A stretch of 64,000 nucleotides of DNA. Source: Anaerococcus vaginimassiliensis (GTDB taxonomy: Bacteria; Bacillota; Clostridia; Tissierellales; Peptoniphilaceae). The notes beneath the pieces are model-generated. The model was not told the origin of the DNA and did not search any database. It saw only the letters and a program-made list of their open reading frames with translations. This document shows positions 63,528-64,000 of this stretch, in pieces (the stretch's first letter is position 1; each line of letters starts with the position of its first letter). The stretch is from the NCBI RefSeq assembly GCF_900626155.1, contig NZ_LR130844.1, forward strand, positions 806,061-870,060, in the 5' to 3' direction. The position numbers and the translations under genes are program-made.

Positions 63528-64000
63528 ATGGAAATAAATAAAAAACGTTATAGGGACTTGGATACCTATCTAAAACTTAAATTTAATAAAAAAATAATAA
63601 AACTCCCGCTAGATGGGGGATTTACCTGTCCTAATAGAGATGGGACTTTGGGATATGCGGGCTGTATCTACTGTTCAGAAACAGGTAGTGGCGAATGGAC
63701 TTTAGCTAAGAAATCTATAGCAGATCAGATAAAAGACCAAAAGATAAAACTATCCAAAAAGGGAAGGGAAGAAGGATACATCGCCTACTTTCAAAACTTC
63801 ACCGCAACCTACGGAGATATTTCCAAAATGAGAAAACTATTCTACGAGGCAATCGAACAAGAAGATGTATGTGGACTAATGATAGCCACAAGGGGAGACT
63901 GTCTATCAGAAGATGTTATAAGTCTCTTAGATGAGATAAACAAAAAGATTTTTCTTGTAGTAGAGCTTGGTATGCAAAGTGTAAATGATAAGACCATTTC
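63528..64000 (+). CDS. Radical SAM protein, YtqA/YhcC (TIGR01212) type, 3'-truncated
   Basis: The first 157 codons of a radical SAM protein that runs out of the window. The cluster motif is spaced C-x12-C-x2-C (FTCPNRDGTLGYAGCIYCSE), the signature of TIGR01212 proteins; AYFQNFTATYG and LVVELGMQSVND also fit. Function not established. No ribosome site is visible, and TATAAT (63516-63521) ends only 6 bases before the ATG, so the transcript may be nearly leaderless. Confidence 0.85.
   Translation, partial: MEINKKRYRDLDTYLKLKFNKKIIKLPLDGGFTCPNRDGTLGYAGCIYCSETGSGEWTLAKKSIADQIKDQKIKLSKKGREEGYIAYFQNFTATYGDISKMRKLFYEAIEQEDVCGLMIATRGDCLSEDVISLLDEINKKIFLVVELGMQSVNDKTI

Noticed and set aside
1-64000. 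tRNA or rRNA genes
   Set aside because: I saw no cloverleaf with a GGTTCGAATCC-type T arm and no rRNA sequence on either strand.

Overview
The window is AT-rich Firmicute DNA. The best fit is an anaerobic Gram-positive coccus of the Peptoniphilaceae (Anaerococcus, Peptoniphilus or Finegoldia type). The reasons are T-box and TPP leaders, lipoproteins with Gram-positive lipoboxes, arginine deiminase, a HydEFG maturase set implying [FeFe] hydrogenase metabolism, an eukaryote-like IleS and an LDCC-motif mini-protein. The genus is inference; there is no rRNA or tRNA gene to settle it.

Region by region: 1-6.8 kb has the end of a sugar/glycerol-phosphate ABC uptake operon (permease, binding lipoprotein), an orphan Phd/YefM antitoxin, a palindromic repeat, a lipoprotein with two FMN-binding-like domains, arcA and a uracil permease. 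6.8-13.8 kb has mntP, two adjacent secreted proteins sharing a helical C-terminal module, an MBL hydrolase, and a ctpB-mgtE-thioesterase-HD-like run. 13.8-17.6 kb holds a structured RNA candidate, hydE, and a convergent hydG-hydF pair. 17.6-26.3 kb holds a 33-residue membrane peptide, a methionine T-box driving metN-metI-(frameshifted metQ paralogue)-metQ, a gpx-AMMECR1 pair and an isoleucine T-box driving ileS. 26.5-33 kb is accessory: an ApeA-like HEPN defence candidate, then a two-component system with an ABC transporter whose permease carries an in-frame stop.

33-58.3 kb is mostly housekeeping: ribokinase, NUDIX, FemX, a MacB-like ABC operon, an ATP-cone protein, rlmH, a DJ-1 protein, MFS, MATE and NhaC transporters, trkA-trkH, TPP riboswitch-thiD, rplM-rpsI, queH, ferritin, sortase B and an OGG-type glycosylase. 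58.3-61.3 kb is a gene graveyard. It holds seven copies of a palindromic GTCATYC repeat, a second short repeat family, remnants of DUF1232 and macrodomain genes, a dead IS256-family transposase with a nested 65-bp palindrome, a duplicated gene 3' end, and one intact LDCC mini-protein. The window closes with a Cof-type HAD phosphatase, alanine dehydrogenase and the start of a radical SAM gene.

Much of the control is RNA-based and terminator-coupled: two T-boxes whose specifiers (ATG, ATC) match the downstream genes, a TPP riboswitch, a candidate L13 leader, a leader hairpin before arcA, and an unassigned structured leader before hydE with a possible loop-loop contact. The most unusual items are that leader, the two palindromic repeats whose outer stems changed together, and the repeat-dense decay region. 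I did not find a clearly new multi-gene system.
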